The translations under genes were made by a program, and so were the position numbers. Below, piece after piece: positions 18,600-30,156 of a stretch of DNA of 64,000 bases. How positions within the stretch are numbered: position 1 is the stretch's first letter; every line of letters begins with the position of its first letter. The DNA is from Sulfurisoma sp963709555 (lineage in GTDB: Bacteria > Pseudomonadota > Gammaproteobacteria > Burkholderiales > Rhodocyclaceae). The stretch lies in NCBI GenBank assembly GCA_963709555.1, contig CAVPWR010000003.1:556022-620021 (forward strand). Direction: 5' to 3'. A model generated the notes under the pieces. That model did not search any database and had not been told where the DNA came from. It was given only the letters and a program-made list of their open reading frames with translations.

Positions 18600-20957
18600 T
18601 CAGGCGATCCCGGTCGGTTTGAGCTTGGTCGGGAGTGGCTGGCCCTTGCGGGCACGGGCGCCGCGATAGGTCGCCAGGTCTTTCGCTCCTACCTTGTACT
18701 CCGTGGCCTTGCCGCCGCGGCCGCTGCCGCTGACGGTGAAGCTGCTGCCGTCGCCGACGGCCACCGCCACCATCTCGTCCTTCGGGCCGATTTCCTGCAC
18801 GATGAGGCCGCGGCCCCTGGCCATGGCCTTGAGCTCGGCCAGCGGGAAGACCAGCAGGCGGGCGGATTGCGAGATCGCGGCCACCGTGTCGCCAGCGCCG
18901 ACCTTTGCCGGCAGCAGCGGCTTCTCGCCCTTGGTGAGTGACATGAAGGCCTTGCCGGCGCGGTTGCGCGAGACCAGGTCGGACAGCTGCGCGATGAAGC
19001 CGTAGCCGCCCGAATTGGCGAAGAGGTATTGCGCCTCGGGCGCGTCGCACAGCGCCTGGGCCAGCTTGGCGCCATCCTGCAGTTCGATCATGGTGGCGAG
19101 CGGGGCGCCGTCGCCGCGGCCGCCCGGCAGGTCGGCTCACGCGCACGCTGTAGGCGCGGCCGGCCGTGTCGATCATCACCAGCGGCCAGACCGTGCGCGC
19201 CTCGATCACCAGCCAGGGGAAGTCGCCGGTCTTGTAGCCGATGCCGCCGGGGTCGATGCCGTGGCCCTGGCGCGAGCGCACCCAGCCGTTCTTCGACACG
19301 ATGACCGTCACCGGCTCGTCGGGAATCGCCACCTCGGCGGCGACGACGGGCGCGACGGCTTCGATCAAAGTGCGGCGATCGTCGCCGAACTTCTTCGCAT
19401 CTTCGGTTATCTCGCGGACGACGAGCTTCGTCAGTTCCTTGCGGTCGCCGAGGATCTTCTGCAAACCACCGGCTTCTTCGCGCAACTCGCCGAGTTCCTT
19501 CTCGATCTTGATGCCTTCGAGCCGCGCCAGCTGGCGCAGGCGGATGTCGAGGATGTCCTCGGCCTGCAGCTCGGTGAGCTTGAACTGCGCGATCAGGTCG
19601 GCTTTCGGCTCGTCCGATTCGCGGATGCAGCGGATCACCTTGTCGATGTTGAGGAAGACCGCCATGCGGCCTTCGAGGATGTGGATGCGGCGCTCGACCT
19701 CGGCCAGGCGGTGCGCGGAGCGGCGCTCGACCGTGGCATGGCGGAAGGCGATCCATTCGTGCAGCGCGTCGAGCAGCGACTTCTGCCGCGGGCGGCCGTC
19801 GGTGCCCATCATGGTCATATTCACCGACACGCCCGATTCGAGGCTGGTGTGGGCGAGCAGCACGGCCATGAACTCGTCCTGCGGGATGCGCGAGCTCTTG
19901 GGTTCGAGCACGAGGCGCACGTGGGCCTTCTCGTTCGATTCGTCGCGCACCGATTCGAGCACGCCGAGCATCACCTGCTTGAGGTTCTTCTGCTCCTGCG
20001 AGACTTCCTTCTTGCCGGCGCGCGGCTGCGGGTTGGTGACGGCCTCGATCTCGGACAGCACGGTCGCGGTGGAAACGCCGTGCGGCAGCTCGGTGACGAT
20101 GACGCGCCACTGGCCGCGGGCCAGGTCCTCGATGCGCCAGCGCGCGCGCATGCGCAAGCCGCCGCGCCCGCCGGCGTAGGCGTCGCGGATGTCGGCCGGC
20201 GTCGAGATCAGCTGGCCGCCGCCGGGGAAATCCGGGCCCGGCAGCACGGCGAGCACGTCGTCGAGGCCGGCGTTGGGCTTCCTGATCAGCAGCTTGACCG
20301 CCTCGGCCACCTCGCGCAGGTTGTGCGGCGGGATCTCGGTGGCCATGCCGACGGCGATGCCCGAGGCGCCATTGAGCAGCACGAAGGGCAGGCGCGCCGG
20401 CAGCAGCGCCGGCTCGGTCATGGTGCCGTCGTAATTCGGAATGAAAGCAACAGTGCCGCGGTCGATTTCCGCCAGCAGCAGCTCGGCGATCGGCGTCAGG
20501 CGGCACTCGGTATAGCGCATCGCCGCCGCGCCGTCGCCGTCGCGCGAGCCGAAGTTGCCCTGGCCGTCGACCAGCGGGTAGCGCAGCGAGAAGTCCTGCG
20601 CCACGCGCACCATGGCGTCGTAGACGCTGGTGTCGCCGTGCGGGTGGTACTTGCCGATGACGTCGCCCACGACGCGCGCCGACTTGACGTGCTTGGCGCT
20701 GGCGGGCAGCCGCATCTCGTTCATGGCGAAGAGGATGCGCCGCTGCACCGGCTTCATGCCGTCCTCCACCTGCGGCAGGGCGCGCGACTTCACCACGCTC
20801 ATGGCGTAGGCGAGGTAGGCGCGCTCGGCGTAGGCGTCGAGCGGCAGCGTGCCGTCGTCGTCGGAAAAAGTCGGCGCTGGCGGGACGGCGGGGGGCGTGG
20901 TGGGGGGCGCCTCGGCTACTGCAGTGGCGTCGTCGAACAGGTCGGGGGTTTCGTTGC

Positions 20958-20961
<4 letters not shown>
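18600..20961 (-). CDS. parC: DNA topoisomerase IV subunit A, with one frameshift
   Basis: The catalytic half is complete: catalytic Tyr150 in MRYTECRLTP and quinolone-region residues YHPHGDTSVYD. An unusual Pro-rich N-terminal extension of about 38 residues is present. One extra base near 19134 (GAGCCGACC where GAGCGACC is expected) shifts the frame. The true C-terminal beta-pinwheel continues as 18600-19091 (YGFIAQLSDLVSRNRAGKAFMSL and so on). Corrected length is about 786 residues. ParC is essential for chromosome decatenation, so a sequencing error is likeliest. ATGA overlap with parE upstream. Two of the eight short repeats of this window lie in the gene. Confidence 0.9.
18885..18906 (-). 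repeat. Short repeat 1 (AAAGGTCGGCGCTGGCG variant) in parC
   Basis: One of eight copies; encodes KVGAGDT in the parC C-terminal domain. One base longer in the G run than the consensus. Confidence 0.7.
20866..20890 (+). repeat. Short repeat 2 in the parC N-terminal extension
   Basis: AAAAGTCGGCGCTGGCG then GGACGGCG; read on the gene strand it gives PPAPTFS in the non-conserved N-terminal tail. Confidence 0.8.
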
Positions 20962-22934
<1,973 letters not shown>

Positions 22935-23107
22935 CTTGGGATGGGGCGGGGCGCAAAAAGAGCCCGGACGGGGTCGCGACAGGGCACGAATTATCCACTG
23001 CGCCCCCGCCTTGGGGCTCAGAAAAGAGGGCCATTTAGGGCGGATGATCGACCCTTATGCCCTTAGTCTTTTGATTCTTAGGTGATTTTTACTTGTGATG
23101 GCGATTT

Positions 23108-23569
23108 TCAGTGCGTGTTCTCTCTCAGGCTCGGCTTTGCGCGGGCCATGCGCTGCAGGCCGCGCATCAGGCAGCCGAGCAGGGGTAGCTTGGCGTAAAG
23201 CTCCTCGGCCGCATCCCAGTAGTCGCGGTGCAGCGTCACCCGGCCTTCGCCGTCAAAGCGCAGGTGGGTGGCGCCGCGCGCCATCAGCGTCTGCCGCGGC
23301 AGCGGTCCGCGGGTGCCGAAGTGGAATTCCCACAGCAGCATGGCGCCGCCCTCGGGTGGCGAGCCGGCGAAGCGCGAAGTGACGACGAAACGCGGCTCGG
23401 CCACCTGCACGAACATGTGGCGGAAGATGTTCTCGATGGCCGCCGGGCCGCGCACCTCGTTGAACGGGTCCTTGAACTCCGCCTCCGCGGCGTAGAACTC
23501 GGCGACGCGGTGCAGGTTGTCGTTGGAGAGGGTCTCGAACCAGGCGATCAGTTCGTCAAGTCTTTGCAT
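23108..23569 (-). CDS. NTF2-like/SnoaL-like protein
   Basis: A 153-residue protein with the cone-shaped NTF2-like fold signature (FYAAEAEFKDPFNEVRG, FVVTSRFAGSP, HLRFDGEGRVTLHRDYWDAAEELY). Members bind or convert small hydrophobic molecules; its substrate is unknown. It is the last gene of the ten-gene operon controlled from the 30.7-kb divergent promoter. It overlaps the SDR gene by 14 bases and has a GGAGG ribosome site. Members of this family recur beside cfa/DUF1365/FAD genes in proteobacteria. Confidence 0.8.
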   Translation of the reverse strand: MQRLDELIAWFETLSNDNLHRVAEFYAAEAEFKDPFNEVRGPAAIENIFRHMFVQVAEPRFVVTSRFAGSPPEGGAMLLWEFHFGTRGPLPRQTLMARGATHLRFDGEGRVTLHRDYWDAAEELYAKLPLLGCLMRGLQRMARAKPSLRENTH

Positions 23570-24356
23570 GGTGGCCTCCGGTGAGCATGCGCACGAGGGG
23601 TAGGTAGAGCCGGTCCGGCAGCAGGCCCAGTGCCTTGAGCGTCCACGACAGGCGGCGCGGAAAGTGGATCTCGAAGCTGCCGCGGGCGAAGCCGGCGACG
23701 ATCTCGCGCACCGCCCGCTCGGTCGGGACCAGCGCCGGCATCGGGAAGTCGTTGACCGCGGTCATCGGCGTCTCGACGAAACCGGGATTGATGAGGAAGA
23801 CGCCCAGCCCGCGCGGCGCCAGGTCGAGGTGCAAGGCACCGGCGAAATAATTGAGCGCGGCCTTGCTCGTGCCGTAGAGCAGCGCGCGCGGCAGCGGCCG
23901 ATAGCCGGCGACGCTGCCGACGAAGGCCAGCGCACCCGGGCGCCCGCTTCCGCCGTTGCCCTGGCGCAGCAACCGCGGCACCAGCACCGCGGCGAAATGC
24001 ATGGCGCCGCGCAGGTTGATGTCGAGCGTGGCATCGATGCGTGCGCCGTCGAGTTCGGTCGCGCTCACCGGGTGCCAGATGCCGGCGGCGTAGATCGCCA
24101 CGTCGATGCCCTGCCAGAGTTCATCGAGTTGGCATGCCGCCGCTTCGAGGGCGGCGGGGTCGGCGGCGTCGCAGGGCAGGGCGAGCGATCCGGGCAGTTC
24201 GGCGGCGATCCGATCGAGCAGCTCGCGGCGCCGCGCCGACAGCGCCACCCGCGCACCGCGCGCCGCCAGTTCGCGCGCCAGCGCCTCGCCGATGCCGGAG
24301 GAGGCGCCGACGATCCAGACGCGCAGGCCCTGCCAGTCGGTGATGCGCGGGTTCAT
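23556..24356 (-). CDS. Short-chain dehydrogenase/reductase
   Basis: A 266-residue classical SDR. The NAD(P)-binding motif is GASSGIGEAL (residues about 16-25), and IYAAGIW is the NAG-equivalent segment. Catalytic Ser lies in FVGSVAGY, and Tyr and Lys in YGTSKAAL. An Arg after the second strand (SARRREL) favours NADP. Start ATG overlaps the DUF3833 stop (ATGA). Role presumably oxidation or reduction of a lipid intermediate made by the operon; this is inferred from context only. Confidence 0.85.
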   Translation of the reverse strand: MNPRITDWQGLRVWIVGASSGIGEALARELAARGARVALSARRRELLDRIAAELPGSLALPCDAADPAALEAAACQLDELWQGIDVAIYAAGIWHPVSATELDGARIDATLDINLRGAMHFAAVLVPRLLRQGNGGSGRPGALAFVGSVAGYRPLPRALLYGTSKAALNYFAGALHLDLAPRGLGVFLINPGFVETPMTAVNDFPMPALVPTERAVREIVAGFARGSFEIHFPRRLSWTLKALGLLPDRLYLPLVRMLTGGHHAKT

Positions 24357-24883
24357 GGCCGTTTGCGGAAGGAGAGCGTGACCTCGCCCAGGTTGTAGCC
24401 GTACTTGCTCATCACCGAGCGGTTGAGCATGACCTGATCGTCCATGAGGAACATCCAGTCGTCGAAGTCGACCTCGACGGTCTTGCCGTCGACCGGCAGG
24501 GCCAGCACGTAGCGCCAGCGCAGGGCGTTGCCCGCCGCCTCGCCGCGGGCCTCGCCGATGACATCGTCGGCGGTGCCGATAAAGCGGCCGCCGCCCTGGT
24601 CCTTCAGGGTCCACACGCGGCGGCTGGTGGTGCCGTCGGACCAGGTGAAGCGCTCGTCGAGCGTGCCGGTGTCGCCGGTCCAGCGCGCGTCGATGACGAC
24701 GTGGAAGCGCTTGACCACCTCGCCGGAACGCTTCTGGAACATGCCCCAGCCGTCGAGCGTGCCGTTGAAATAGCGGCGCAGGTCGAGCTGCGGCTTTTCG
24801 CTGCGATAAGCGTCCACCTCGATGCTGGCGCAGGCGCCCAGGGTCAGCACGGACAGGGTGGCGAGGAACAGCTTCTTGATCAT
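24353..24883 (-). CDS. DUF3833 lipoprotein
   Basis: A 176-residue predicted lipoprotein: signal with lipobox LGAC (Cys18), then the DUF3833 core (LRRYFNGTLDGWGMFQKRSGEVVKRF, RWTGDTGTLDERFTWSDG). Function unknown. The family almost always sits beside cfa-like, SDR and chalcone-isomerase-like genes. Coupled by ATGA overlaps to the MFS gene upstream and the SDR gene downstream. Confidence 0.85.
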   Translation of the reverse strand: MIKKLFLATLSVLTLGACASIEVDAYRSEKPQLDLRRYFNGTLDGWGMFQKRSGEVVKRFHVVIDARWTGDTGTLDERFTWSDGTTSRRVWTLKDQGGGRFIGTADDVIGEARGEAAGNALRWRYVLALPVDGKTVEVDFDDWMFLMDDQVMLNRSVMSKYGYNLGEVTLSFRKRP

Positions 24884-26139
24884 TTTGCATCTCCTTCGAA
24901 GTCGCGGCGCCAGCGCCACAGCAGCGCCAGTGCCGCCAGTTTGAGAACGGCCGGCAGCAGGGCATAGATCGCGGCCAGCGCGGTCAGTGCCGCCGTGTCG
25001 CCGGCGCCGACTTTGTAGCCGGCCAGCCCGAGCAGCGGCAGCGCCAGCCCCGCGGCCAGCGCGAGGTTGAGCTTGGTGACGAAATTCCACAGGCCGAAAT
25101 AAGCCCCGGCACCCGCCACCGCAGCGGCGCCGCCGGCGGCGTCGGTGCGCGCCAGGCGGTCGGCCAGCAATGCCGGCGGCAGCGCCAGTTCGGCGCCGAG
25201 CGCGGCGCCGCTGGCGGCGCAGATCACGCCGAAGGCCACCGCGTCGCCGGCATCGAGGAAGAAGGCCCAGACGAAGCTGGCCAGAGCCAGCGCCATGCTC
25301 GCCGCCCAGGCCGCGACCTTGCCGCGGCTGCGCGCCAGCGCCACCCAGCCCGGCAGCGCCAGCGCGCCGGCGAGGAAGTAGATGGCGAGGAAGGCGCCCT
25401 GCCAGGCCGCCAGCTGCAGCACATCGGCGATGTAGAACAGCACCAGCGTGGCCGGTATCGCCGCGGCGATGCCGCCGACGGCGAGCACCGCGAGCAGCCG
25501 CCGGAACACGCGGTCGCGCAGCAGGGCGCCGAAGATGTCGGCGGCGGCGGGCGCCGCACGCGCGGCCGGAGCACCGAGCAGGGTGACCAGCGCGGCGATC
25601 GCCAGCACCGGCACGAATACCCAGGCCAGTCGCTGCAGCCCGGGCGCGGCCTCGTCGGCGAGCAGCGCCGGCAGCGCCGCAGCGACCACCACGCCGGCCA
25701 GCGCGAATCCCTCGCGCCAGGCCGTGACCTGCGCACGCTGTTGCGGTTCGACATCCACCTCGGCGCCCCAGGCGTGGTAGTTGATGCTGGCGAGGCTGAA
25801 GCCGGCGAAGGTCACGGCCAGCGCGGCGGCGAGCCAGCCGGCACCGGCGTTTGCCGGCGGCGTCAGCAGGCCGACCAGGCCCACGGCGAGCAGCGGCAGC
25901 GCCAGCAGGATGAGGCCGCGACGGTCGCCGCGGCGGCGGCTCCAGCGGTCGCTCCAGGCGCCGATGAGCGGATCGACGACGGCGTCGAGCAGGCGCGCGC
26001 CGAGCAGCACGGTGCCGACCAGCGCCAGCGACAGGCCGACGTTCTCGGCATAGAGGCGCGGCACGTGGACGTAGAGCGGCAGCGCGGCGAAGGCCAGCGG
26101 AAAGCCCAGCACACCATAGGCCAGCAGGGCCCGTTGCAT
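24880..26139 (-). CDS. MFS transporter, GPH-like
   Basis: A 419-residue, twelve-segment inner-membrane protein of the glycoside-pentoside-hexuronide (MFS_2) type. The loop LLDAVVDPLIGAWSDRWSRRRGDRRG is the family signature. In its lipid-operon context it more likely moves or flips a lipid-related compound than a sugar, but that is inference. Near the C-terminus the peptide KVGAGDT is encoded by one copy of the window-wide short repeat (24991-25014). Stop overlaps the DUF3833 start. Confidence 0.85.
   Translation of the reverse strand: MQRALLAYGVLGFPLAFAALPLYVHVPRLYAENVGLSLALVGTVLLGARLLDAVVDPLIGAWSDRWSRRRGDRRGLILLALPLLAVGLVGLLTPPANAGAGWLAAALAVTFAGFSLASINYHAWGAEVDVEPQQRAQVTAWREGFALAGVVVAAALPALLADEAAPGLQRLAWVFVPVLAIAALVTLLGAPAARAAPAAADIFGALLRDRVFRRLLAVLAVGGIAAAIPATLVLFYIADVLQLAAWQGAFLAIYFLAGALALPGWVALARSRGKVAAWAASMALALASFVWAFFLDAGDAVAFGVICAASGAALGAELALPPALLADRLARTDAAGGAAAVAGAGAYFGLWNFVTKLNLALAAGLALPLLGLAGYKVGAGDTAALTALAAIYALLPAVLKLAALALLWRWRRDFEGDAK
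24991..25014 (-). repeat. Short repeat 3 in the MFS gene
   Basis: AAAGTCGGCGCCGGCG then ACACGGCG; one T-to-C change from consensus; encodes KVGAGDTA in a loop. Confidence 0.75.
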
Positions 26140-26141
26140 GG

Positions 26142-26702
26142 CTAACCCTGCCCGAGCAGGCGGGCGCGCAGCGCCGGCTCGCGGGTGCGCGGATCGAGCC
26201 AGATGGCGAAGAAGGCGCGGGCGAATTCCGGATCGTCGATGCGGCCGGTGAGCCGTCCCTGGTGGTAGAACTCGGCACCGGCCTGCGGGCGGTGCACGCC
26301 GACGATGACCTCGCCCGGCCGCACGTCGGGAAACACCCGTTCGAGCGCAGCGCGCCAGCGCACCAGGCGTTCGGCGTCGGCGCCGCCGAGGCGCTGCATC
26401 TCCTCGATGCTGGCCTGCACCAGCCGCTGCGCCGGAATGTCGCGGGCGTAGCGCAGCTCCAGCGCGTAGGCGCCATCGACGCTCCAGCCCGCCGGCGGCG
26501 CCCACAGCCGCGCGTTGTAGAGCTGGAAGCCGAACCAGCGCATCTCGCCCTCGCCCTGCACGCGCCAGCCGGCGGCCGGCGCCGCCACCGCCTCGGGCAG
26601 CGCCGCGGCGGCAAGGCCGAGCCATGCGGCGAAGCCCGTGGCGAGCCCTAGGGCAAGCATGCGGGCGACGAGTGGAGCGTGGCGGCGGCGCGGCGCAGTC
26701 AT
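26142..26702 (-). CDS. Chalcone-isomerase-like exported protein
   Basis: A 186-residue protein with an N-terminal signal or anchor (MLALGLATGFAAWLGLAAAA). The chalcone-isomerase-like fold follows (MRWFGFQLYNARLWAP, YALELRYARDIPAQRLVQASIEEM, PGEVIVGVHRPQAGAEFYHQG). Bacterial members of this family are not flavonoid enzymes, and some bind fatty acids. Its start overlaps the cfa stop by one base, and it lies 2 bases upstream of the MFS gene start. Confidence 0.85.
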   Translation of the reverse strand: MTAPRRRHAPLVARMLALGLATGFAAWLGLAAAALPEAVAAPAAGWRVQGEGEMRWFGFQLYNARLWAPPAGWSVDGAYALELRYARDIPAQRLVQASIEEMQRLGGADAERLVRWRAALERVFPDVRPGEVIVGVHRPQAGAEFYHQGRLTGRIDDPEFARAFFAIWLDPRTREPALRARLLGQG

Positions 26703-27947
26703 CAGGAACGGCGCTCGAGCAGGTAGTGATAGACGTCGGTGCTGCCGGCGCGGAAGCCGGCCTCGCAATAGGCGAGGTAGAAGCGCCAGAGGCGGCGGAA
26801 GCGCTCGTCGAAGCCGTGGCTGGCGATCTGCGGCCAGGCCGCTTCGAAGCGATCGCGCCACAGCGCGAGGGTGCGCCCGTAGTCCTGGCCGAAGGCGTAG
26901 CGGTCGGCGACGAAAAAGTCGGCGCTGGCGGCACGGCGTTCGAACGCCGCGGGCGAGGGCAGCATGCCGCCGGGAAAGATGTGGCGCTGGATGAAGTCGG
27001 TGCCGCGGCGGTAGCTGGCGAACTGTTCGTCGGCGATGGTGATGGTCTGGATCGCGGCGCGCCCGCCGGGCTTGAGGCAGCGCGACAGCTGGCTGAAATA
27101 GGCAGGCCAGTAGCGCTCGCCGACGGCCTCGAACATCTCGATGGAGACGATGTGGTCGTACTCTCCCCGCAGATCGCGATAGTCGATCAGCTCGAAAGTC
27201 GCCCGGTCGTCCCAGCCGCCGGCGCGCGCCCGTTCGCTGCGCATAGGCCAGCTGCGCCGGCGACAGGGTGATGCCATGCACGCGGCAGCCGTAGTCGCGG
27301 GCCGCCATCTCGGCGAAGCCGCCCCAGCCGCAGCCGATTTCGAGGATGGTGTCGCCGGGCCTGGGGTCGAGACGGTCGAGCAGGCGCAGGTACTTGGCGC
27401 GCTGCGCCGATTCGAGCGTGGTCTTGTCGCCGTCGCCGAAGAGCGCGGCCGAGTAGCTCATGGTCGGGTCGAGCCAGAGGCGGTAGAAGTCGTTGCCGAG
27501 GTCGTAGTGGGCGAGGATGTTGCGACGCGAACCGCTGCGCGTGTTGGAACGCAGCAGGTGGCGCAGGCGGTGGCGCAGCAGCGGCCACCACTGGCCGCGC
27601 ACGGCGACGTCGAGTTCGCGGCGGTTCTCGGCGAGCAGGGTCAGCAGGTCGGCGAGGCGGTCGCTGTCCCACTCGCCGTCGATATAGCTCTCGCCGAAGC
27701 CGATGTCGCCTTCGGTCAGGGTCCGCTCGAACACGCGCTGGTCATGCACGACGAGCTCGGCACGTTCGGCCCCGTCGCCCAGGTGCAGGCTGTCGCCGCC
27801 GGGCAGGGACAGGCGTAAAGAACCGCCGCGCATCTGGCGCAGCAGTGCGATGGCGGTGCTTGTTGCCGGCGCAAGCCGGGGCGCGGGTGCCCGTTCGCGG
27901 CCGGCGAATTGCGCGCCGGGCGAGGCGGTCGTGGCGAGGGTATTCAT
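26702..27947 (-). CDS. cfa: Cyclopropane-fatty-acid-synthase-like methyltransferase, one frameshift
   Basis: A SAM-dependent methyltransferase of about 414 residues that acts on unsaturated acyl chains in phospholipids. The SAM motif is LEIGCGWGGFAEMAA. ISHYD-type region NILAHYDLGNDFYRLWLD and the C-terminal block EMFEAVGERYWPAYF ... FIQRHIFPGGMLPS are all present. The reading frame breaks near 27240 (between AQLAYAQ and ERARAGGWDD), so it is read in two ORFs. The context (FAD oxidoreductase, DUF1365, SDR) also fits relatives that make branched or furan fatty acids rather than plain cyclopropanes. ATGA overlap with DUF1365. Confidence 0.85.
26914..26938 (+). repeat. Short repeat 4 in cfa
   Basis: AAAAGTCGGCGCTGGCG then GCACGGCG, on the strand opposite to the gene; encodes ASADFF in the gene frame. 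Confidence 0.8.
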
Positions 27948-28704
27948 CGGGTGATCTCCTGCAGGGGGGCGGGGGGTTTGCGAAAGAAGGTGGCGCCCTT
28001 GAGCCACAGGCGCAGGGCCTGCCAGTGGATGCGGGCGACGACGCCGAGGGCCAGCGCCGGGAAGGCGAGCCCGGCGCGCAGCGCGGTCGGAGGCGTCGAG
28101 CGGAACGCCGCGGCCGCCGACGGCCGTGGCCAGCACGCGCTTGCCGTCGCGCCAGTAGTCGATCTCGACGCGGCGGCGGCCGTTGGAGAGATCGAAGCGG
28201 AAACGATATTCACCTTCGACCGGGAAGAAGGGCGAGACGTGGAACACCTTGCGCGCGAACATGCGGTCTTCGGGGACGATCGGTCGCTGGTCCGGATGGA
28301 CCACCAGGTAGTTGTGGCGTTCGCCGAAAGTGTTGTTCACCTCGGCCAGCACGGCGCGCAGATCGCCCTCGCGGTCATGGCAGAACCAGAAGCTGACGGG
28401 GTTGAAGACGCGGCCGAGGACGCGCGGGAAGGCCTGCAGCACCACCTCGCCGTCGGCGCGTGTCGATGCCTTCGCGCGCCAGCACGGCGCGGATCCACGG
28501 CAGCGGTGCGCTGCCGTCGCGGGCGCCGTGGTCGGCGTAGCGCAGGCTCAGCAGGCCGGGGCGGTCGATGCCGAACCAGCGGTTGTCCGCACGCTCGAGC
28601 TGCGACAGCGGCAGCGCGACGAAGAACAGCGGATAGACGAAGCGGTTGGCCGCGGCGCCGAAGCGCGCGTGCATCACGCTGCCGCGGCACAGTTCGGGTG
28701 TCAT
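27944..28704 (-). CDS. DUF1365 protein, two frameshifts
   Basis: About 253 residues when joined. Three frames carry successive parts: MTPELCRGSVMHARFGAAANRFVYPLFF, then VFNPVSFWFCHDREGDLRAVLAEVNNTFGERHNY, then RIHWQALRLWLKGATFFRKP. Breaks lie near 28460 and between 28085 and 28115. DUF1365 proteins are nearly always encoded between the FAD oxidoreductase and cfa genes and are of unknown biochemical role. Start and stop overlap both neighbours by ATGA, which argues that the gene is normally intact. Confidence 0.8.
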
Positions 28705-29990
28705 GCGGCCTGCTCCGTTGCGCTCGCATCGTCCTGCCAGGGCGCGCGCACGCCGAGGCCGTTGGCCACCGCCAATGCCGACTTGAGGCCGTCCTCGTGG
28801 AAGCCGTAGCCACCCCAGGCGCCGCAGAACCAGAGGCCGCGCCTGCCCTGGATCTCATGCAGGCGCTGCTGCGCGGCGATGGCGGCGACGTCGAACAGCG
28901 GGTGGGCGTAGTCGTAGTCGCCGATGATCGTTTCCGGCCGCGGCTCGCGGTGCGGGTTGAGCGAGACGATCACCGGCGTGGCGAAGGGCAGCGGCTGCAA
29001 TTGGTTGATGAGGTAGGAGACGCTGACCGGGCGCTGGCCCTGCGGCCCGCTGTCGCTCCCGCCCGCCATGTAATTCCACGCCGACCAGACGCGGCGGTCG
29101 CGCGGCAGCAGGGCGGCGTCGGTGTGCAGCACCGCGCGGTTGGGCTGGTAGCGGATGGCGCCGAGCAGTTCACGCTCTTCAGCGCTGGCGTCGCGGCCCA
29201 GCAGGGCCAGCGCCTGGTCGCTGTGGCAGGCCAGCACCACCTGATCGAAGCGCTCGAAGTTGCCGTCGGGCAGGTCGACCACGACGCCTTCGCCGTAGGA
29301 CACGACGCCCTGCACCGGCGAGGCGAGGCGAATGTCGGGGATGCCGGCGGCGAGCCGCTTGACGTACTCGCGGCCGCCGCCCTTGACGGTGAGCCATTGC
29401 GGCCGGTCGAACACCTGCAGCAGGCCGTGGTTGCGGCAGAAGCGGACGAAGGTGGCGAGCGGATAGTCGAGCATGGCCTGCGTCGGGCAGGACCAGATCG
29501 CCGCGGCCATCGGCAGCAGGTACCAGTCGCGGAACGCCGCGCTGTAGCGGTTCGCCGCCAGGTAGTCGCCGACCGTGGTATCGGGCAGGTCCGCCGTCGC
29601 CGTCTCGCGGTTGAAGCGCAGGATGTCCTGCAGCATGCGCCAGAAGCCCGGGCGCGCCAGGTTGCGCTTTTGGGCAAAGAGCGAGGCCAGGCTGGAGCCG
29701 GCCCACTCGAGGTCGGGATCGTCGAGGCTGACGGCGAACGACATGTCGCTGGCCACGGTTTCCACGCCGAGCAGGCGGAACAGCGCCGTGAGGTTGGGAT
29801 AGGTGCGGTGGTTGCAGACGAGGAAGCCGGTGTCCACCGGATGCGTCATGCCATCCACCGTCACGTCGACGGTGTGGGTATGGCCGCCGAGGTAATCGCC
29901 GGCCTCGAACAGCGTCACCTGGTGTTCGCGCGCCAGCAGCCAGGCGCTGGCCAGGCCGGAGATGCCGGCGCCGACGACGGCGATCTTCAC
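28701..29990 (-). CDS. FAD-dependent amine-oxidase-like oxidoreductase
   Basis: A 429-residue flavoprotein. The N-terminal Rossmann motif VVGAGISGLASAWLLAREHQVTLFEA binds the FAD ADP moiety. GGHTHTVDV and the C-terminal FCGAWGGYGFHEDGLKSALAVANGL complete the amine oxidase/desaturase pattern. Relatives beside cfa homologues have been implicated in lipid dehydrogenation (furan or methyl-branched fatty acids), which is the inferred role here. Start GTG at 29990 overlaps the stop of the 45-aa gene (GTGA), which fixes it. Confidence 0.85.
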   Translation of the reverse strand: MKIAVVGAGISGLASAWLLAREHQVTLFEAGDYLGGHTHTVDVTVDGMTHPVDTGFLVCNHRTYPNLTALFRLLGVETVASDMSFAVSLDDPDLEWAGSSLASLFAQKRNLARPGFWRMLQDILRFNRETATADLPDTTVGDYLAANRYSAAFRDWYLLPMAAAIWSCPTQAMLDYPLATFVRFCRNHGLLQVFDRPQWLTVKGGGREYVKRLAAGIPDIRLASPVQGVVSYGEGVVVDLPDGNFERFDQVVLACHSDQALALLGRDASAEERELLGAIRYQPNRAVLHTDAALLPRDRRVWSAWNYMAGGSDSGPQGQRPVSVSYLINQLQPLPFATPVIVSLNPHREPRPETIIGDYDYAHPLFDVAAIAAQQRLHEIQGRRGLWFCGAWGGYGFHEDGLKSALAVANGLGVRAPWQDDASATEQAA

Positions 29991-30124
29991 GGCTGGCCCC
30001 GATGCGTCAGGCGCGGGCGCGCGGAAACGGGGGCCGGGCGGCGATGGGTCAGCCTCTCGGCGGCGCGCAGCAGGAAGAAGGTGAGGGACAGGCCCAGCAG
30101 CAGTTCGATCATTGGAGCACTCAT
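29987..30124 (-). CDS. Small membrane peptide (45 aa)
   Basis: A 45-residue peptide with one hydrophobic segment (IELLLGLSLTFFLL, residues 6-19) and an Arg/Pro-rich tail. It is likely real because it has a strong AAGGAGAA Shine-Dalgarno, sits between gpx and the FAD gene in an operon of overlapping genes, and its stop overlaps the next start. No family recognised. It may anchor or assist the FAD oxidoreductase. Confidence 0.55.
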   Translation of the reverse strand: MSAPMIELLLGLSLTFFLLRAAERLTHRRPAPVSARPRLTHRGQP

Positions 30125-30156
30125 GATTTCTCCTTGGTGTAGGGGGTGCGATGGGA

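Noticed and set aside
18586..19140. The continuous minus-strand ORF giving parC an Arg-rich C-terminus
   Set aside because: The conserved ParC C-terminal domain is in the other frame (18600-19091), so the Arg-rich tail is an out-of-frame reading after an extra base.
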